Of a DNA stretch of 64,000 nucleotides, positions 1-9,511 are shown piece after piece; within the stretch, counting starts at the first letter, position 1; each line of letters begins with the position of its first letter. The notes beneath the pieces are model-generated. The model saw nothing but the letters and a program-made list of their open reading frames with translations. It searched no databases and was not told where the DNA came from. Made by a program: the position numbers and the translations under genes. The DNA is taken from contig OX457024.1 in assembly GCA_949752745.1 (NCBI GenBank), positions 50,671,810 through 50,735,809 of the forward strand. Direction: 5' to 3'. This DNA is from Protula sp. h YS-2021. Taxonomy: Eukaryota > Annelida > Polychaeta > Sabellida > Serpulidae.

Positions 1-640
1 TGCCAAGCCACGTCGGCATATCGGGTGATGAAGCTGCGGACCAGGCAGCAAAAGAGGCGCTAAACTACAACATATCCGACCTTCTCATACCATACTCCGA
101 CTTTAAACCCCATATCTCAAGCTATGTTAAAAACTTTTGGCAACAAAAGTGGAGCGAACAAAGAAATAACAAACTGTTACAAATCCAACTAACAGTTGGA
201 CAAAAGCAGCTAGCTTTTGTCAGTATTCGCGACACAACGGTTATGCATATAGCCCGAATCGGGCATACATACATCACCCACAGATATCTTTTGAGAGGTG
301 ATGCGCCGCCAGAATGTATTGGTTGTCAAGAACGTTTGACTGTAAAACATATTCTACTCAATTGTGCAGATTTTCAGAACATTCGTTCACGCTACTACAG
401 TGTGAATTCCACGAAAGACCTTTTTACAAAGGTAACACCAAGCAAAATTATTTCTTTTTTGAAATAAATACACCTGTACAGCAAGTTTTAAGTTGAACTT
501 AGTCGGTTTCAGATTATACACTACTTTTTTGTCTATTTTAATTGATCTTAGTTTCAACTGAGTTTTCCAATAGCAACAGAACTGACACAATATGACCCTA
601 ACGGGTTGCTGGTGTCGTTAAACCAATCAATCAATCAATC
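1..640 (+). mobile_element. 3' end of a non-LTR retrotransposon (LINE), cut by the window edge
   Basis: An RNase H coding end runs in from the window edge and stops at 467. It is followed by about 170 bases of 3' untranslated sequence ending in a short tandem tail of AATC units at about 622-640. A coding end plus a short-repeat tail is the usual 3' structure of a non-LTR retrotransposon. The 5' part lies outside the window, so length, clade and activity cannot be judged. Confidence 0.8.
3..467 (+). CDS. RNase H domain and C-terminus of LINE ORF2 (5' partial)
   Basis: The frame is open from base 3 to a TAA at 465-467 with no internal stop. It begins with the typical end of a LINE RNase H domain (PSHVGISGDEAADQAAKEA), where the GNE-like motif and the following Asp belong to the active-site region. 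A C-terminal zinc-knuckle-like segment follows (C-x2-C ... H-x4-C, around 320-365) of the kind found after RNase H in I/Jockey-type elements. The domain degrades the RNA strand of the RNA/cDNA hybrid during target-primed reverse transcription. The reverse transcriptase must lie upstream of the window. The frame is intact here, so this may be a young copy. Clade assignment is inference. Confidence 0.82.
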   Translation, partial: PSHVGISGDEAADQAAKEALNYNISDLLIPYSDFKPHISSYVKNFWQQKWSEQRNNKLLQIQLTVGQKQLAFVSIRDTTVMHIARIGHTYITHRYLLRGDAPPECIGCQERLTVKHILLNCADFQNIRSRYYSVNSTKDLFTKVTPSKIISFLK

Positions 641-1870
641 TGCGATTAAGGTGACAAATAAAGAATAACAACCATGATAAGGTATAAAAAACTGAACGAT
701 CATTCATAACAACCTACTTAATGCAAAAGTCAGCACGAGCTTTTTGGGGGGACAAAATTAATATGGAGGACGATTCAGAAAATAATTTTTTTCCAGACTC
801 CTTCTGAATTGCAGAGGGAGTCTGAGAATTTTGACATTGGATTTCACATTGATGGATTTATTCAAGTATATAATGTTAACGAGCCTGCCGGATCTATCGA
901 TACCACAAGCATGTTAAAACCGGATGGACCTTACATAATTTTTGAAAATGATTTCCGACATTAACTACAAGGGAATTTATCTGAAAACTTCTTCTGTCTT
1001 CTGTTTAAGTTAATGTTACTCGTCGTAAAATTCTGACGTTTTTCTCGAGATTTGAAGTCGAGAGAAAAAAAATCGATTAAGTGATCATTCTGACGTCTAT
1101 CAAACGTCTTTTTGAGGTCACGACATCTGTCTACGAATATTTAACGTAGAAAATGAGATGCGTTTTGTCATTTTCGTCGCGACTAAATCACGACGGCTGT
1201 CGAACGTCTGTGTCGATATATCTCTTTCATCAGCCCCCTTCCCCCCACTCTAATAAAACCTAAAGTATTCGTCAGGTATTTAGGCATTGAAATATTTATT
1301 AAGGAATATATGTTTTTAAGTTTAAATAATTTTTTCTTCAAGGCGAAGATTCTTGATGTTTGATTCCTGTCAAAATTCCATTTGATCAATGACTATGTCT
1401 TTTGTTTTCAATGAATCAATTTAAACAACAATGAAAACAAAATCACATCTTGCAGGACATTCTCAAAAAGAATGACCTGTGTACCGGGTCGTTATTTTTG
1501 AGAATGCCCTGCCTCACAAAAGAGGTGCGACTTTGCTTGCCTCGTTCTTTAAAATAAGTCATCGGAAAAAAACAAAAGAAGTGGACATTAAGTTTTCAAT
1601 TCTAGATTAATGTTCTTCTACAGTAATATACTTTAGTGTCAATTTGACCAATAAAATCGCACGACACACGATTAGGGCGGAGTACTTGGTGTAACATTTA
1701 CACCAAACAATGTTCATTCTAGGGAAAGGGGGTGTGGGGGTATATATATCGCGAAGCGTGTATTGCGAAACGTATATTTGATAAAGCAATCATAACAATC
1801 ATAATATCACCTTTCCATCTTTGAAAGGTAATGTTTATTTATTTGTCTGCTGGGAATCAGCTTGCAAATT
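641..1870. other. No gene recognised; GACGT-rich stretch
   Basis: No convincing reading frame. Bases about 1020-1215 are rich in GACGT/ACGTC words, similar in style to the ACGTC-rich sequence at the right edge of the window (63846-64000). The remainder is AT-rich unique-looking sequence. Confidence 0.5.
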
Positions 1871-1871
1871 A

Positions 1872-1930
1872 TTAGTAATAATAATAATAACAGTAATAAT
1901 AATAACAATAATGATAATAATAGTAACAAA
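1872..1930. repeat. Imperfect (AAT)n microsatellite
   Basis: A run of ATA/AAT triplets with scattered C and G interruptions. Confidence 0.85.
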
Positions 1931-2339
1931 TTTTACACTTCATATGCATAAGGTCATTGTGAGCGACATGTAGCTATTTACATAAAAGCCTAACAACTGG
2001 ATCAAAACTGTGCTTCATTTCCATCAGCCAAATATTCTGAGCTTGTGTTGGTTTTATGAGTCAGACATGTAGATGCAAAATCTTACGTCGTCATTTTAAA
2101 TGCACTGAATGCTCACCCAGGTTATCAGCTTTAGTTGCTTATTCTTCCTGTGTAGGGTCCGCGGGAGAGGGATCGATACTGTTTCATAGAGTTTCTTAGA
2201 AAGGTTTCGCATTCTGAAAAAATTATCTTGTCTGTAAAGGGAAAGCGCAAATAAAAATGAGGATGAAATTGTTTGTTTTAAATTATACTCGAAGGGAAAA
2301 GTGATCTTTAAAATTTTTTTTACACTTGGGTAAGGTGTT

Positions 2340-2690
2340 TGCGTATGTTTTCTTTTTTTCCGCCAAAGCCTTGTCACGCGAACTCTTCTGAGACATGGTA
2401 TAGCATGCCTAGTTGGTCCAGCTCAATGTTTAAAAGAAATTTATTAATATTTTATATGTAAAAATGGACATGGAAGTTTAAAATTTGAAAACCTTCTCAA
2501 GCGAACTCCTCTGAGACTGCTACGGTAGGGCTAGGACGACCGAATTTGGCAAAGACACAATGTACGATGTGTAGTTGGTCCAGTTCAATTCTTTTAGAAA
2601 TTCAATAATATTTAGCATGCAAAATGGACATTGAAATGTGGCCACTTACGCCCAACGCTTTGATTTAAAGTGGCATGATATCAGCCTAGG
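2340..2690. repeat. Dispersed repeat module, 'lineA' type (two partial units)
   Basis: Two related units contain CACGCGAACTC/AAGCGAACTCCTCTGAGA, then 'tagttggtccag' and 'aaaatggacatggaa'. The same words in the same order recur at 61290-61570. Here and there the module is followed by a low-complexity-free spacer and then by the 139-bp repeat, so it is part of a longer dispersed unit. Confidence 0.7.
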
Positions 2691-2864
2691 TGTATTGATC
2701 GCCGAATTCTCCACAATAACAGCCATCACAGAAGGTGTTGTGCAAGATAAAGTTGGCTGCAGCGTTGGGTATTCACCGATTGCTAAAGAGTGATGAAGTT
2801 TCGCTCATTGATAGAAGGTGATTAGACGCCGTAAAATCCGCGTTTTTCTAACCACGACCATAGA

Positions 2865-3690
2865 GAACGATTGACCTCCTCGACAATGGTCAATGTCAAA
2901 AACCATTATTTCGGGCCATTATCTCGAAAACGGTTAGAGATGAGGGATTTGGAGCTTATTTTCGGCCCTTTGGGCCAAAAAAGCCGATATGTAAAAGGTA
3001 CCTCAGTGACCTTGGACCTCCTCGGTCATGGTCAATGCCAAAAACCGGAAGTGGCTCATTATCTCGAAAATGGTTAGAGATGGGGCGATTTTGAGCTAAT
3101 TTTCGACCCTTTGAGCCTAAAAGATTATATGTAAGAGATACTTCGGTGACCTTGATCTCCTCGGCCATTTTCAAAGCGAAAAACTGGAAGTTGTCATTAT
3201 CTCGAAAACGGTTAAAGATAGAGCGATTTTGAGCTTATTTTCTACCCTTTGGGCCTATAAGACGTTATATGAGAGGTACCTCGGTGACCTTGACCTCCAC
3301 CATCATGGTTAATGTTGAAAACCGGAAGTGGGCTATCATCTCGAAAACGGTTAGAGAAGGGGTAATTTTGAGCTTATTTTCGATCGTTTGGTCCTAAAAG
3401 GCTATATGCAAGAGGGACCTCGGTGACCTTGACCTCCGCCGTCATGGTTAATGTTAAAAACCAGAAGTGGGCTATCATCTCGAAAACGGTTAGAGAAGGG
3501 GCAATTTTGAGCTTATTTTCGATCGTTTGGTCCTAAAAGACTATATGCAAGAGGGACCTCGGTGACCTTGACCTCTTCGGCCGTGGTCAGAGTCAAAAAG
3601 TTGACCAAAACTTTGGTAAAGGTTAGAGACATAGCGATTTCAAGCTTATTTTCGACTCTTTGGGCCTAAAAGACTATATGCACACTCACT
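2865..3690. repeat. 139-bp tandem repeat, about six units
   Basis: Units contain 'atctcgaaaacggttagaga', 'ttttgagcttattttcgaccctttgg' and 'ggtgaccttgacctcc'. The word GTGACCTTG occurs at about 3006, 3146, 3284, 3423 and 3562, giving a spacing of 138-140 bases, with a related start at 2869. Related units occur at 32690-32890 (reverse strand), 55640-56080 and 62080-62330. Apparent reading frames here follow the repeat and are not genes. Confidence 0.85.
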
Positions 3691-3699
3691 TATTGAAAA

Positions 3700-4063
3700 C
3701 TGTGCGTGAATACGAAAAAATGGGGGTTCGGTCACTTCACAAGCAAAATGTATGAAACATTCACCGAACATCGCAGGACCATTAGTAGTGGTCAACATTT
3801 ACGGAAGTAAAAGACAAAAAATACAAATAAATCGATCATTTCGTGTTTATTTTAACGCTTTTTAATAGAAAGTAAACAAATCGGAAAACGCTGAGAATAA
3901 TAAATAAAATTAATACCACTCCGTTACAGTAACAGTTGGGATCAACTAAACACCTTGCAATGGTTGTAGTAAGATAGCTAACTCAAAAATTTTAAATTCA
4001 GTCAATCGCCCTTCACAAATTTTGTGTGAAAGCTAGATTTTTTTCCGTACCGTACACATTTTA
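3700..4063. other. No gene recognised
   Basis: AT-rich sequence between the tandem repeat and the hAT remnant. Nothing supported on either strand. It probably includes the 3' flank of the hAT copy. Confidence 0.4.
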
Positions 4064-4492
4064 CTAAAACTTACTTCTGTATTTTCGCAAAAATACTTCT
4101 CGTGAACGAGAAAGTAAAGACTGTTCATCAAACGTTTTTGACGACGTAACACTTCTTATCAACATCTTGTTTGAAGCCGACTGGGAGGACAATTTGTTTG
4201 TTAATTTACCATAAATAATATTTTGTTGCGAAAACCCCCGTTCACAGAGAACACTTGTAAGAGGGGTAACCTGTAGTATGCAAGCCAGTTTTGCAAAATT
4301 TGGAAAACTTTCCAGATAGTCGGTCATTGATTTTAAGCAAAACGCTGTTAGTTGGTCATTGCTACTGTTATTTACCAGATATTTGAAGCTAAGAAAAGAA
4401 TTTCTGGTTTCCTCAGCGCTGATTTTTGCATTTTCGCCAAATAAGAACTTAGATATTTTCTTGAAGACTATTACGGAATAGACTACCGACAA
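4064..4492 (-). pseudogene. hAT-family transposase, C-terminal dimerisation region (remnant)
   Basis: A 142-residue frame on the minus strand. Its middle (FPNFAKLACILQVTPLTSV, then CERGFS) matches the pattern of the hAT C-terminal dimerisation domain: P-x-L/F-x-x-L-A-x-x-x-L-x-x-x-x-x-S/T ... E-R-x-F-S, followed by 'KLTNKLS' in the position of the usual 'K-x-R-x-x-L'. The zinc-finger BED domain and RNase H-like catalytic part are missing upstream, so this is a 5'-truncated copy. It could instead be a domesticated ZBED/ZNF862-like gene end, but nothing nearby supports a host gene. Confidence 0.65.
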
Positions 4493-4499
4493 ATGGAAT

Positions 4500-5200
4500 G
4501 TTGCAGAAATCGATTTTTTATTATTTTATCATTTCATGTTACAGCAACTTATTTTCTTGCCTTAAAAATAGAAAAACATGAAAAAATTAAACATTCTAAT
4601 ATTTTTTTAAATTTTAATTTCAATAGGTTATTCAAAATTGAACTACCGATATTTTAATAAGCATCCAAATATAAATTCAATTTTTCAATATCTTTGTTTT
4701 CTTTTTGCCAAAAGAGAAGAATTTACATTATTGAACTTATTTTCATCCTTTGGTATGAAAAACGAAGCATTGTTCATTTCTGTGCCATTTGAATTATCGG
4801 TAGTCTTTTCCGGAATAGACTACAAAAAATATCTGGTTTCTTATTTGCTTCCGAATTCTTATTTTAGATAACACAGTGCTTAGATTAAATGACGCACTGC
4901 ATTGTGGCTCATGTGACGCTATTGCATGTGACGACGAAGTGACAGAGAATCTGTGCTGTTCTTTGGATTCTGCTGCATCCAGTTTATTGTTATTTGTATA
5001 TATGTGAAAATGCAGTAAATATTTTTAATTGTGAGTGGAGGCCTTGTGAATAATGATGTCGTTTGTTTGTGCCAAGACGAATATATCTGCCAAAACTGTT
5101 ACCTGGAGACAACAGGCTGAGTTGGCGCATCTCAAAACTTGTCGCCAAAATAGTGACCTTTCCAGCATTTTAATGTTCCTAAAGAGTGTAGCGAGTTTTT
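4500..5200. other. No gene recognised
   Basis: AT-rich, low-information sequence. The short frame at 4638-4871 has no recognisable domain and its composition looks non-coding. Confidence 0.4.
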
Positions 5201-5214
5201 GATACACCAGGCTG

Positions 5215-6115
5215 TTATAAGGCATACCCCAGGCTGTTATAAGGCCTAGCCTGAAAGCGTGTAGCGAGTTGTTGATACCCCAGGCTGTTATAAGGCCTAG
5301 CCTGAAAGCGTGAAACGAGTTGTTGATACCCCAGGCTGTTATAAGTCCCAGCCTAAAAGCGTGTAGGGAGTTGTTGATACCCCAGGCTGTTATAAGGCTT
5401 GGGCTGAAATCGTGTAGCGAGTTGCTGATAACCCAGGCTGTCATAAGTCCCAGCCTGAAAGCGTGTAGGGAGTTGTTGATATCCCAGGCTGTTATAAGGC
5501 CTAGCCTGAAAGCGTGTAGCGAGTTGTTGATACCCCGGGCTGTTATAAGGCCTAGCCTGAAAGCGTGAAACGAGTTGTTGATACCCCAGGCTGTTATAAG
5601 TCCCAGCCTAAAAGCATGTAGGGAGTTGTTGATACCCCAGGCTGTTATAAGGCCTAGCCTGAAAGCGTGTGGCGAGTTGTTGATACCCCAGGCTGTTATA
5701 AGGCTTGGGCTGAAGGCGTGTGGCGAGTTGTTGATACCCCAGGCTGTTATAAGGCCTAGCCTGAAAGCGTGTAGCGAGTTGTTGATACCCCAGGCTGTTA
5801 TAAGGCCTAGCCTGAAAGCGTGAAACGAGTTGTTGATACCCCAGACTGTTATAAGGCCTAGCCTGAAAGCGTGTAGCGAGCTGTTGATACCTCAGGCTGT
5901 TATAAGGCCTAGCCTGAAAGCGTGTAGCCAGTTTTTGATACCCAGGCTGTTATAAGGCCTAGCCTGAAAGCGTGTAGTGAGCTGTTGATACCCGAGGCTG
6001 TTATAAGGCCTAGCCTGAAAGCGTGTAGCAAGTTGTTGATACCCCAGGCTGTTATAAGGCCCAGCCGGAAGGCGTGTAGCGAGTTGTTGATACCCCGGGC
6101 TGTTATAAGGCCTGG
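5215..6115. repeat. 51-bp minisatellite, about 17-18 units
   Basis: The unit contains 'gagttgttgataccccagg', 'ctgttataaggcctagcctg' and 'aaagcgtgta'. The period is 51 bases, a multiple of three, so long repetitive frames appear on both strands. They are a consequence of the period. Units differ by scattered substitutions (for example 'ggcttgggctg' in place of 'ggcctagcctg'), so the array is moderately old. Confidence 0.93.
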
Positions 6116-6239
6116 ACTATCGACCAACACGTTTTAGTTCTGTATATTCATCAAGAAACATCCCTAGTTTTTCTTAACACTCCGAAGTATACAACATAAA
6201 TGTGTTAGTTATTTAAGAATTGTGATTTACTCGTAATAT

Positions 6240-6269
6240 TACCCCTCAGCCAAAATTGGCCGAAGGGGT
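6240..6269. repeat. Hairpin-forming inverted repeat
   Basis: ACCCCTCAGCCAA and TTGGCCGAAGGGGT can pair around a 3-base loop with one or two mismatches. It sits immediately outside the CRE-bearing minisatellite at the left end of element copy 1. Confidence 0.6.
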
Positions 6270-6289
6270 ATTAGTAGTGTAACAAGAGG

Positions 6290-6535
6290 GGTTCCACCAC
6301 AGTGACGTCATAATGACGTCATAGGGTGTGGTAGAACTCTCATAGGTTTCTGCCACAGTGATAGGGTGTGGTAGAACTCTCATAGGTTTCTGCCACAGTG
6401 ACGTCATAATGACGTCATAGGGTGTGGTAGAACTCTCATAGGTTTCTGCCACAGTGATAGGGTGTGGTAGAACTTTCAGAGGTTTCTGCCACAGTGATAG
6501 TATGTGGTAGAACTCTCATAGGTTTCTGGACCAGA
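6290..6535. repeat. 40/58-bp minisatellite with CRE palindromes
   Basis: Units share 'agggtgtggtagaactctca' and 'taggtttctgccacagtga'. Some units (6300-6320 and 6397-6420) carry an extra 18 bases containing TGACGTCA-type palindromes, so the array mixes 40-bp and 58-bp units. Apparent frames through it are not genes. It lies just beyond the RING gene, at the outer edge of copy 1. Confidence 0.85.
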
Positions 6536-6685
6536 TCGCGCGCGTGTCCCACACTCTCATGCATACACACACACATACGAACACCATGATAAAATGTTTT
6601 GCTTATTTGCTTAAGTGACGACCGCTCTGAAAAGAGCAGCCAGGAGCCGTAACTCCTCACTGTTGGTGCTGCTGCCGGTGGTTCA

Positions 6686-7237
6686 TCAAAAGGTGATGAC
6701 ATGTTGATATCGCCTGCCGCACTGGGACATCTGCTGACCATTAAATATAAAATGATTCGTCTTGGTCCCGCAGCTTAGACACTTGAGGAGATACTCATGC
6801 CGTAAGGAAACCTGATAGGCACGCGCGGCAGAACAAGATAGGCATGCTTGATGGCCGCAAGCGGCAGCAATGACCTTGTCTGCACCTATCAGACAGCCAC
6901 ACCCGAGACATAGATTAATATGTTGGCGCATGCAGTATCCGGCCCAGGTCGGGTATTTCTCCTCTTCTAGGTGGGATGGTGTTGCTTCCCCAAGCACGAC
7001 TGATCGGATGTATGCTTCGTGGTATCTATCCTGTTCGATATCACTAAGTCGCTTCCCAATCATAACTTCTCGGTTGAGCAGAACCGGCATACCGATGGCA
7101 GCAGCACGAGCCGGGTCTGGGAGCAGCTGCATAAAGAACTCTCTCACCGGTTGATTCGTTGGAGGGTGGTAAAGTAAATCCACCTTCGCAATGTCGCGAG
7201 TAACTAATGAATGCTCTAAAGCAAAAAGACACTCCAT
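6686..7237 (-). CDS. RING-finger (C3HC4) protein of the Polinton-like element, copy 1
   Basis: About 183 residues if started at the ATG at 7237. The C-terminal third has a textbook C3HC4 RING arrangement: CLGC, about 13 residues, CGHQACLSC, about 17 residues, CLSC. Such domains usually act as E3 ubiquitin ligases. The substrate and host role here are unknown. The N-terminal 110 residues are not recognised. I chose the ATG at 7237 because a TATA box lies at 7272-7279 on the same strand, about 35 bases upstream, which makes the more upstream in-frame ATG (7300) unlikely to be in the transcript. The gene points outward from the element. A second, shorter relative lies at 21381-21647, also on the minus strand. 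The frame is intact, unlike most genes around it. Confidence 0.78.
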   Translation of the reverse strand: MECLFALEHSLVTRDIAKVDLLYHPPTNQPVREFFMQLLPDPARAAAIGMPVLLNREVMIGKRLSDIEQDRYHEAYIRSVVLGEATPSHLEEEKYPTWAGYCMRQHINLCLGCGCLIGADKVIAAACGHQACLSCSAARAYQVSLRHEYLLKCLSCGTKTNHFIFNGQQMSQCGRRYQHVITF

Positions 7238-7271
7238 GATTGTATTCTGTGGAAGTTGTGAAGATAGCACA

Positions 7272-7279
7272 CTTATATA
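7272..7279 (-). promoter_or_regulatory. TATA box of RING gene copy 1
   Basis: TATATAAG on the minus strand, within TATATATATAAG, about 35 bases before the chosen ATG. Consistent with the TATA boxes of other genes in the element. Confidence 0.55.
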
Positions 7280-7329
7280 TATATTGCAAAATGGCGTCAA
7301 AATGGAAAAGATAACATCATTCCCCCCAG

Positions 7330-7490
7330 GACATACTATGTACCGACCCCCCCCCCCCTAGGCGGCAGCCGGGACAGACCCTATGGTAAAAAAGTGAGGA
7401 CCTCCAACCCCTCCCCCCGAATTTGTGATTTTTGCATATTTACACGTTTCAGACCATTCTGAACATTTTTGGTTTTTGGATCCGCCCCTA
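7330..7490. repeat. Terminal-region repeat shared with 21700-22180
   Basis: C-rich runs followed by 'gaatttgtgatttttgcata', 'cgtttcagaccattctgaac' and 'atttttggttttt'. The same block, in the same orientation and again just upstream of a RING gene, occurs three times in tandem at 21930-22170. This ties the two RING regions together as homologous element ends. Confidence 0.8.
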
Positions 7491-7860
7491 GGATCGTGAT
7501 ATGGCCAACTTCAAGAGTGTATAACTTTAAAACTACTTGACCGATTTGCATGAAAATTTCACTGTTTCATTCAGTTTTTCAGCTAGTTTTTGTTATAAAG
7601 TGACCACAGGCTATTTGCGCAGATGGCTGTATGCATAATTGTAACATGCAGCCATTTAAACTTAAAAGTGAGATAACTTTATAGTTGACCGATTTGCATG
7701 AAAATTTCATCATTGGATTCAGTTTTATGTAAAGTTTACAGTTTCGTGGATGAATACTATGTTGGCGGATGGATACACATATTCACAAATTCTGCTGACT
7801 CAGCAGTTTTAACAATTTTTTAAACAAATTACACACCATATTTTGATTACATAGAAGTGG
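7491..7860. other. Spacer upstream of the accessory block
   Basis: No gene. It contains two diverged direct repeats of about 165 bases, each with 'gaccgatttgcatgaaaatt' (about 7541 and 7687). Confidence 0.55.
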
Positions 7861-7868
7861 TATAAATG
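7861..7868 (+). promoter_or_regulatory. TATA box of the first accessory gene
   Basis: TATAAATG, about 60 bases before the ATG at 7931, matching the spacing seen for the element's PolB genes. Confidence 0.5.
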
Positions 7869-7930
7869 CATGTGTGACGAGAAAAAACTTCGCAATGTCA
7901 ACATTACTTCTTCATCGATGTGCAGGGACC

Positions 7931-8267
7931 ATGGATGACGTCTTCAAAGTGAATTATGCCGACTATGTGCTTTCAAAGCTTCCTGCTTTTGAATCGGATT
8001 GGATTTTGCAAGTGAAGAATTTGCATCAGCATTGGGAAGCTGTTGGAAAGACCATTCTAAGAGGTTGTTTCATCCACTCGTTTCTACATGAATGTGAAGA
8101 GCTACATTTGACATTGACATTGATTCAGCATTTATAAACGCGAATACAATTTGGGCAGTTGAGCTCATGTTAGTTGTAGCTGCAAGAATCATTTTACATT
8201 ATGATGATGACATTCCATTGACGACGAATATATCAGAACTTGTTCGATTCAACCATGGACGAGTTTA
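7931..8267 (+). pseudogene. Small acidic protein A, paralogue of the gene at 8964 (frameshifted)
   Basis: Starts MDDVFKVNYADYVLSKL and aligns along its length with the neighbour at 8964 (MDACFKKAYVDLMIAKL). Both then have a W-x-x-V stretch, an H-S-F/R-x-x-E-C motif, an acidic F-D-I-D/F-D-F-D-S-A-F motif and a long helix-like tail. A one-base frameshift near 8105 ends the first frame at 8137, and the alternative frame stays open to TAA at 8265-8267. Function unknown. The family is not one I recognise. The ATG at 7931 is preferred over upstream in-frame ATGs because the paralogue starts at this point. Confidence 0.55.
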
Positions 8268-8317
8268 AGTGAATTCAAAACTTTGCAAGATGTTTGATGA
8301 CTCAGCAGATAGTTGGG

Positions 8318-8325
8318 TATAAAAG
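8318..8325 (+). promoter_or_regulatory. TATA box of the accessory PC4-like gene
   Basis: TATAAAAG followed by GGAG, with an initiator-like TCATTG about 25 bases later and the ATG at 8362. Confidence 0.65.
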
Positions 8326-8361
8326 GGAGAGGACCTAAAGGCATCATTGCATTGTGCAGCC

Positions 8362-8940
8362 ATGGAGAAGAAGACAAGCAGCTTTAAAATTAGTGCCAAC
8401 TTAGCCAGTACTGTGGAGCATGGAGAATTTGGGCCATTTCTACGCATCACTCGTGGAGAGAGATGGTGTGCTTATTCATCATCTTTGTGGAAGATTGTAT
8501 GTCAAAGCTTGGAAAATTTACGTGACATTGGTTTCAAACTGTACTTAACGCAAACGAAGTGGCTTGAAGTCATTTCATACTTGGATATGCGTTATGTGAG
8601 TTTTGTGCACACATCACGGTTTGAAGGGAAAGAATACACACATCACATCAACATGAATGATGGTGAATGGGAGACACTGCTTCAGGAGATGGACAACATT
8701 AACTCAGCCTTGTTACCATGTACGGAATGTCATGGTGAGAAAACTATCATCAAGCTGCAAAAGGATGGTCGGATGAAAGTGTCATAGCTATCCAAGAAAA
8801 GACTGGCTGAAGTTCAATTGGAGAACATAAACGTACAAAATCAACTTCGACTTACCTGCGACTATTGCGGTGCTTGTTGATATATGGAGGTTTATGATTG
8901 CGACAAGTGTGGAGTACTTAAAGTCTGTGAAGCAAAGTAG
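8362..8940 (+). pseudogene. PC4-like / zinc-cluster accessory protein with internal stops
   Basis: The first frame (8362-8787, 141 residues) contains strand-rich segments each followed by a Trp-bearing helix (WKIVCQSLENL; then RYVSFVHTSRFEG ... INMNDGEWETLLQEMD). This is the layout of the PC4/p15 single-stranded-DNA-binding fold, though the match is only by eye. A CTEC pair follows. After a TAG at 8785-8787 the same frame continues with a charged helix and further cysteines (CDYCGAC, CDKCG, VCEAK), broken again by a TGA at 8878-8880. The Cys pairs suggest a zinc-binding tail lost by nonsense mutations, or read through. Related PC4-like genes lie at the other end of the element. Confidence 0.5.
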
Positions 8941-8963
8941 AAGCCTACAAGACAAGTGACAAG

Positions 8964-9302
8964 ATGGACGCATGTTTTAAAAAGGCTTATGTTGACTTGA
9001 TGATTGCTAAACTTGCTCGCTGTGGCACTCCAGACTATCAACTTTATCATTTAGACGCTTTTTGGGATGTTGTACATCACAGTCTTGATGTGATTGAACT
9101 GCATTCAAGATTTCTTGGAGAATGTCATAAAATTGGAATAGAAGAAGATCCTGACTTTGACTTTGATTCTGCGTTCTATTCTGCTCGCACTGATGTGGAA
9201 GTATATTTCACCGTGGTTGACTATTTGAGAGATAGTTGTGGACCAGAAGAAGAAGAAGAAGAGGAAACAGAGCAGCTTTGTCACGTAAGTGAACAACTTT
9301 AA
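8964..9302 (+). CDS. Small acidic protein B, accessory gene
   Basis: 112 residues, frame intact. It is clearly a paralogue of the broken gene at 7931. The acidic motif DPDFDFDSAF is followed by a helix and by an E-rich tail (seven consecutive Glu encoded by GAA/GAG near 9246-9266). No signal peptide or membrane segment. Function unknown. It lies in the block of small same-strand genes between the RING gene and the integrase remnant. The E-run may be slippage-prone. Confidence 0.6.
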   Translation: MDACFKKAYVDLMIAKLARCGTPDYQLYHLDAFWDVVHHSLDVIELHSRFLGECHKIGIEEDPDFDFDSAFYSARTDVEVYFTVVDYLRDSCGPEEEEEEETEQLCHVSEQL

Positions 9303-9360
9303 CAACAACCTTTTAACATCTTTGTAACAACATAGTGAGTTGTTTCTCAAAGACATAACA

Positions 9361-9492
9361 ATGTTTTTCTTACTAGCAAATGTAATCTTATGTGAGTGGT
9401 TTCAACGTAAACAAAGAAAGAACATGATAGAAGAGGCAGCAGATATATTAAAAGATATTTTATTACAGGAAGAAACCGACATGTCAGAATAA
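9361..9492 (+). CDS. Small single-pass membrane peptide (43 aa)
   Basis: The frame encodes an N-terminal hydrophobic stretch (MFFLLANVILCEWF), then a basic patch (QRKQRK), then an amphipathic acidic helix ending TDMSE. A short hydrophobic N-terminus followed by Arg/Lys suggests an N-out or signal-anchor membrane peptide. It fits the gap between two same-strand genes, ending 19 bases before NADAR. Short frames occur by chance, so confidence is limited. Confidence 0.4.
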   Translation: MFFLLANVILCEWFQRKQRKNMIEEAADILKDILLQEETDMSE

Positions 9493-9511
9493 GCAACAGA
9501 AACAAAGTCAC

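Noticed and set aside
5215..6115. CRISPR-like array (51-bp and 33-bp tandem repeats)
   Set aside because: Units are contiguous without unique spacers, no cas genes are present, and the context is eukaryotic.
5025..6130. Several repetitive frames of 70-140 codons
   Set aside because: Products of the 51-bp minisatellite.
6246..6741. Two minus-strand frames of 68 and 101 codons
   Set aside because: They translate the 40/58-bp minisatellite and the antisense of the RING gene end.
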